From Adiantum capillus-veneris (lineage: Eukaryota; Streptophyta; Polypodiopsida; Polypodiales; Pteridaceae), in NCBI GenBank assembly GCA_014529385.2, contig CM043959.1:85665029-85729028 (forward strand): a stretch of DNA of 64,000 nt, given 5' to 3'. The position numbers were made by a program, and so were the translations under genes. This document shows, piece by piece, positions 62,290 to 64,000 of the stretch (its first letter is position 1; each line of letters starts with the position of its first letter). The notes below the pieces were generated by a model, which was not told where the DNA came from, made no database searches, and was given only the letters and a program-made list of their open reading frames with translations.

Positions 62290-64000
62290 GGATGCACTTC
62301 TCATTGTGAAGCAGATTTTAGGCATTTGGGCATGCAAAAATGAAAGACTAAGGGCCAAAGTTCATACCATCCGTAGGCTATTTAATCAATTTGAGGAGGT
62401 GCAATTATATCATATTCCTAGGAAACAAAATGAAGATGTTGATTTACTTGCACAACAAGCCGTTGCATGTATAAAGAAAGAAGTGCAGGTCATCATGGTG
62501 GCGGCTGCTGTGAAGTAACCGAGGTAGCAGGGATTGGAGTCATTGGCTCCCATCATTGGCTACATTTTGGAGGGTGAGTTTCCACCAGACTTCACAAAAG
62601 CTCAGAAGAGGAGACTCATGAAGAAGGCAAGCATGTATCTCTTCCTAGAAGGCTCCCTCTATCAAAGAGGGAAGGATAAAGTGTGCAGAAGAGTACCAAC
62701 TATCGCGGAAATTCCAGCCATTCTAAAAGGTTTGCATGAAGAGGCATGTGGTGGTCATTTTTCCCAAGAATTAACTGTGAAGAAGATTTTGCTTGCGGGG
62801 TATGTTTGGCCAAGTCTGCATGTGGATTTCCAACATTGGTGTAAAAGTTGTCACAATTGTCAGGTAAATGGGAATAGAAGATTGATTTATGGTCCAAGGC
62901 AAATTGTGCTTGCAAATGGACCCTTTGAAAAGTGGGGCATTGATGCTATGGGTCCTCTGCCTATGACAAAAAATGGTAAACTCTACATTCTAGTGGTTGT
63001 AGACTATATGACTAGGTGGGTGGAAGCACAAAGTGTGGCAAAGGTAAATGAGAGGACAGTGAGAAAATTCTTCTACACTCACATTTGTTGTAGATTTGGC
63101 ACACCTTTGGAGATTGTTTCTGATAATGGTCCAGGGTTTAGAAAGGGATTGCTCACAGAAGTTTGTGAAGAACTTCACATTCTACATCGTCACAGTACAC
63201 TCTACTATCCCCAATCAAATGGTTTGGTAGAAAAAGCTAATGGTGTCATTGCAGGCATCACATTCTACATCGTCACAGTACACTCTACTATCCCCAATCA
63301 AATGGTTTGGTAGAAAAAGCTAATGGTGTCATTGCAGGCATCATTAGAAAGATGGTGAAAAACAAGACAAAGTTGTGGGATGACTTCTTGGATGGTGCCT
63401 TGTGGGCGTATCGAACCACATATAGGGAATCCACGGAGTTCACACCATTTCACTTGGTCTATGGTCAAGAGGCTTTACAGCCAATTGAGCTAAACATTCC
63501 AACAATGCGACTTCATGACAAATCAGCACAAGATGATCAAGAAGCATGGATGGATCGACTTCTTACCTTAGATGAGCTTGAGTGGAAAAGAGAAGCAGCA
63601 TACGAGTGCTATAAGAGGAAAGCCACACAGACAAAGGAGAAGCTTGACAAGAAACTGAAGGATAAAGGCATCAATGAAGGAGATCTTGTGCTAAGGGATG
63701 ACAATTGACTCGATAATCGTTTTGATGCCAAATTTGAAACAAGATGGCAGGGGCCATACATAGTCAAGAAGGCTTTCAATTCAAGTTACTATCAACTTAT
63801 GGACTTGAATGGACAAGATCACTCCAAAAAGGTAAACGGCTATCGCTTGAAGCCTTACTTGAGTCGCCTTCTACCAAAGGATCTACCAGAGCAAAAGGCA
63901 ACTATCTCATGTAAGTATTGTTCCATGAAGCATGAGTGTAACACAAACCAAAATTCCAAGGGGCCAAACAATGAAGATCTTGTCAAGGACTCTGAAGCAC
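62290..64000 (+). pseudogene. pol: GY-D pol, right part: second RNase H end and integrase (partial)
   Basis: Continues the frame broken at 44138: ALLIVKQILGIWACKNERLR ends the second RNase H, with its HIPRKQNEDVDLLAQQA tail. Two stops follow (62516-62518, 62525-62527). Integrase starts with the zinc site (LHEEACGGHF ... WCKSCHNCQ) and the D-D-E core: GIDAMGPLPMTKN, IVSDNGPGF and QSNGLVEKAN. An 83-bp tandem duplication (63175-63257 and 63258-63340) after the last motif shifts the frame. The C-terminal part reads on from 63307 (GALWAYRTTYRESTEFTPFH) to TGA 63706-63708, and then in the same frame the GPY-type module (RWQGPYIVKKAFNSSYYQL) up to the window edge. Confidence 0.88.
63175..63340. repeat. 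83-bp tandem duplication inside GY-D integrase
   Basis: TCTACATCGTCACAGTACAC begins at 63181 and again at 63264, and GCAGGCATCA ends the units at 63260 and 63343. The two copies are identical as far as I can compare. 83 is not a multiple of three, so the insertion breaks the reading frame just downstream of the third catalytic residue. Confidence 0.95.

Larger units (their letters stand above)
37190..64000 (+). mobile_element. GY-D: Tat-lineage Ty3/gypsy element, right end outside window
   Basis: Order: putative 5' LTR (37190-39917), leader with two small ORFs, gag-protease (40528-42081), RT, RNase H, a second RNase H-like domain, and integrase. An RNase H duplicated before integrase is the hallmark of the plant Tat lineage. 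Gag to integrase use one frame interrupted by stops at 42079-42081, 42742-42744, 62516-62518, 62525-62527 and 63706-63708, and by an 83-bp duplication in integrase. TR-1 (44139-62284), with the CACTA elements inside it, splits the second RNase H. The 3' LTR is not reached. Confidence 0.88.

Overview
This window looks like nuclear DNA from a land plant with a large, repeat-rich genome. I base that on spliced CACTA (En/Spm) transposases with plant-type domain order, Ty3/gypsy chromoviruses with a chromodomain, a Tat-type Ty3/gypsy element with two RNase H domains, a captured plant-type heavy-metal-associated (HMA) fragment and abundant (CT)n/(CA)n microsatellites. A fern or another non-flowering plant would fit, but that is a guess. 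I see no intact ordinary host gene, no rRNA or tRNA gene, and nothing bacterial. Almost everything is transposon inside transposon.

Layout. 1-3893: CA-1, a minus-strand CACTA element cut by the left edge, with the core of its transposase deleted. 3894-5574: fragments of a Ty3/gypsy reverse transcriptase and of a Ty1/copia-type gag. From about 6137 to at least 33.4 kb, and possibly to 37.2 kb, runs an old DNA transposon of a family I cannot name ('TX'). Its transposase is broken into three pieces (6137-6869, 16902-17584, 32334-33445) by two chromoviruses: GY-A (7268-16155, minus strand, nearly intact, target duplication CGTGT, inside the intron) and GY-B (17585-32328, plus strand, decayed, inside an exon). 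GY-B is itself interrupted by GY-C (23780-30013, target duplication CATGG). On the opposite strand downstream of the transposase, 34460-36694 is a decayed multi-exon gene for an FCP1/NIF-type HAD phosphatase-like protein with a repetitive acidic N-terminus.

From about 37190 to the right edge runs GY-D, a Tat-lineage Ty3/gypsy element (long leader or LTR, two small paralogous ORFs, gag-pro-RT-RNaseH-second RNaseH-integrase). Its second RNase H domain is split by TR-1, a small non-autonomous LTR element with 142-bp LTRs and target duplication AAAGG. TR-1 holds two near-identical, same-orientation CACTA elements: CA-2 (45881-53601, target duplication TCG, in TR-1 internal repeats) and CA-3 (54535-62186, target duplication ATA, in the TR-1 3' LTR). 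Removing TR-1 and one copy of its duplication brings the two GY-D pol halves back into one reading frame.

Order of events from the nesting: TX, then GY-A, GY-B and probably GY-D; GY-C after GY-B; TR-1 after GY-D; CA-2 and CA-3 after TR-1. CA-2 and CA-3 each carry a transposase gene (Transposase_21/DUF4218/DUF4216 type), a second gene (Transposase_24-like), terminal arrays of GCGTCGCTA, two 29-nt palindromes and a captured HMA fragment. Their transposase lesions lie at different places, so neither is fully intact. The observations most worth checking are the TX transposase plus HAD pair, the HMA capture, the symmetric palindromes of the CACTA elements, and the paired small ORFs of the GY-D leader.
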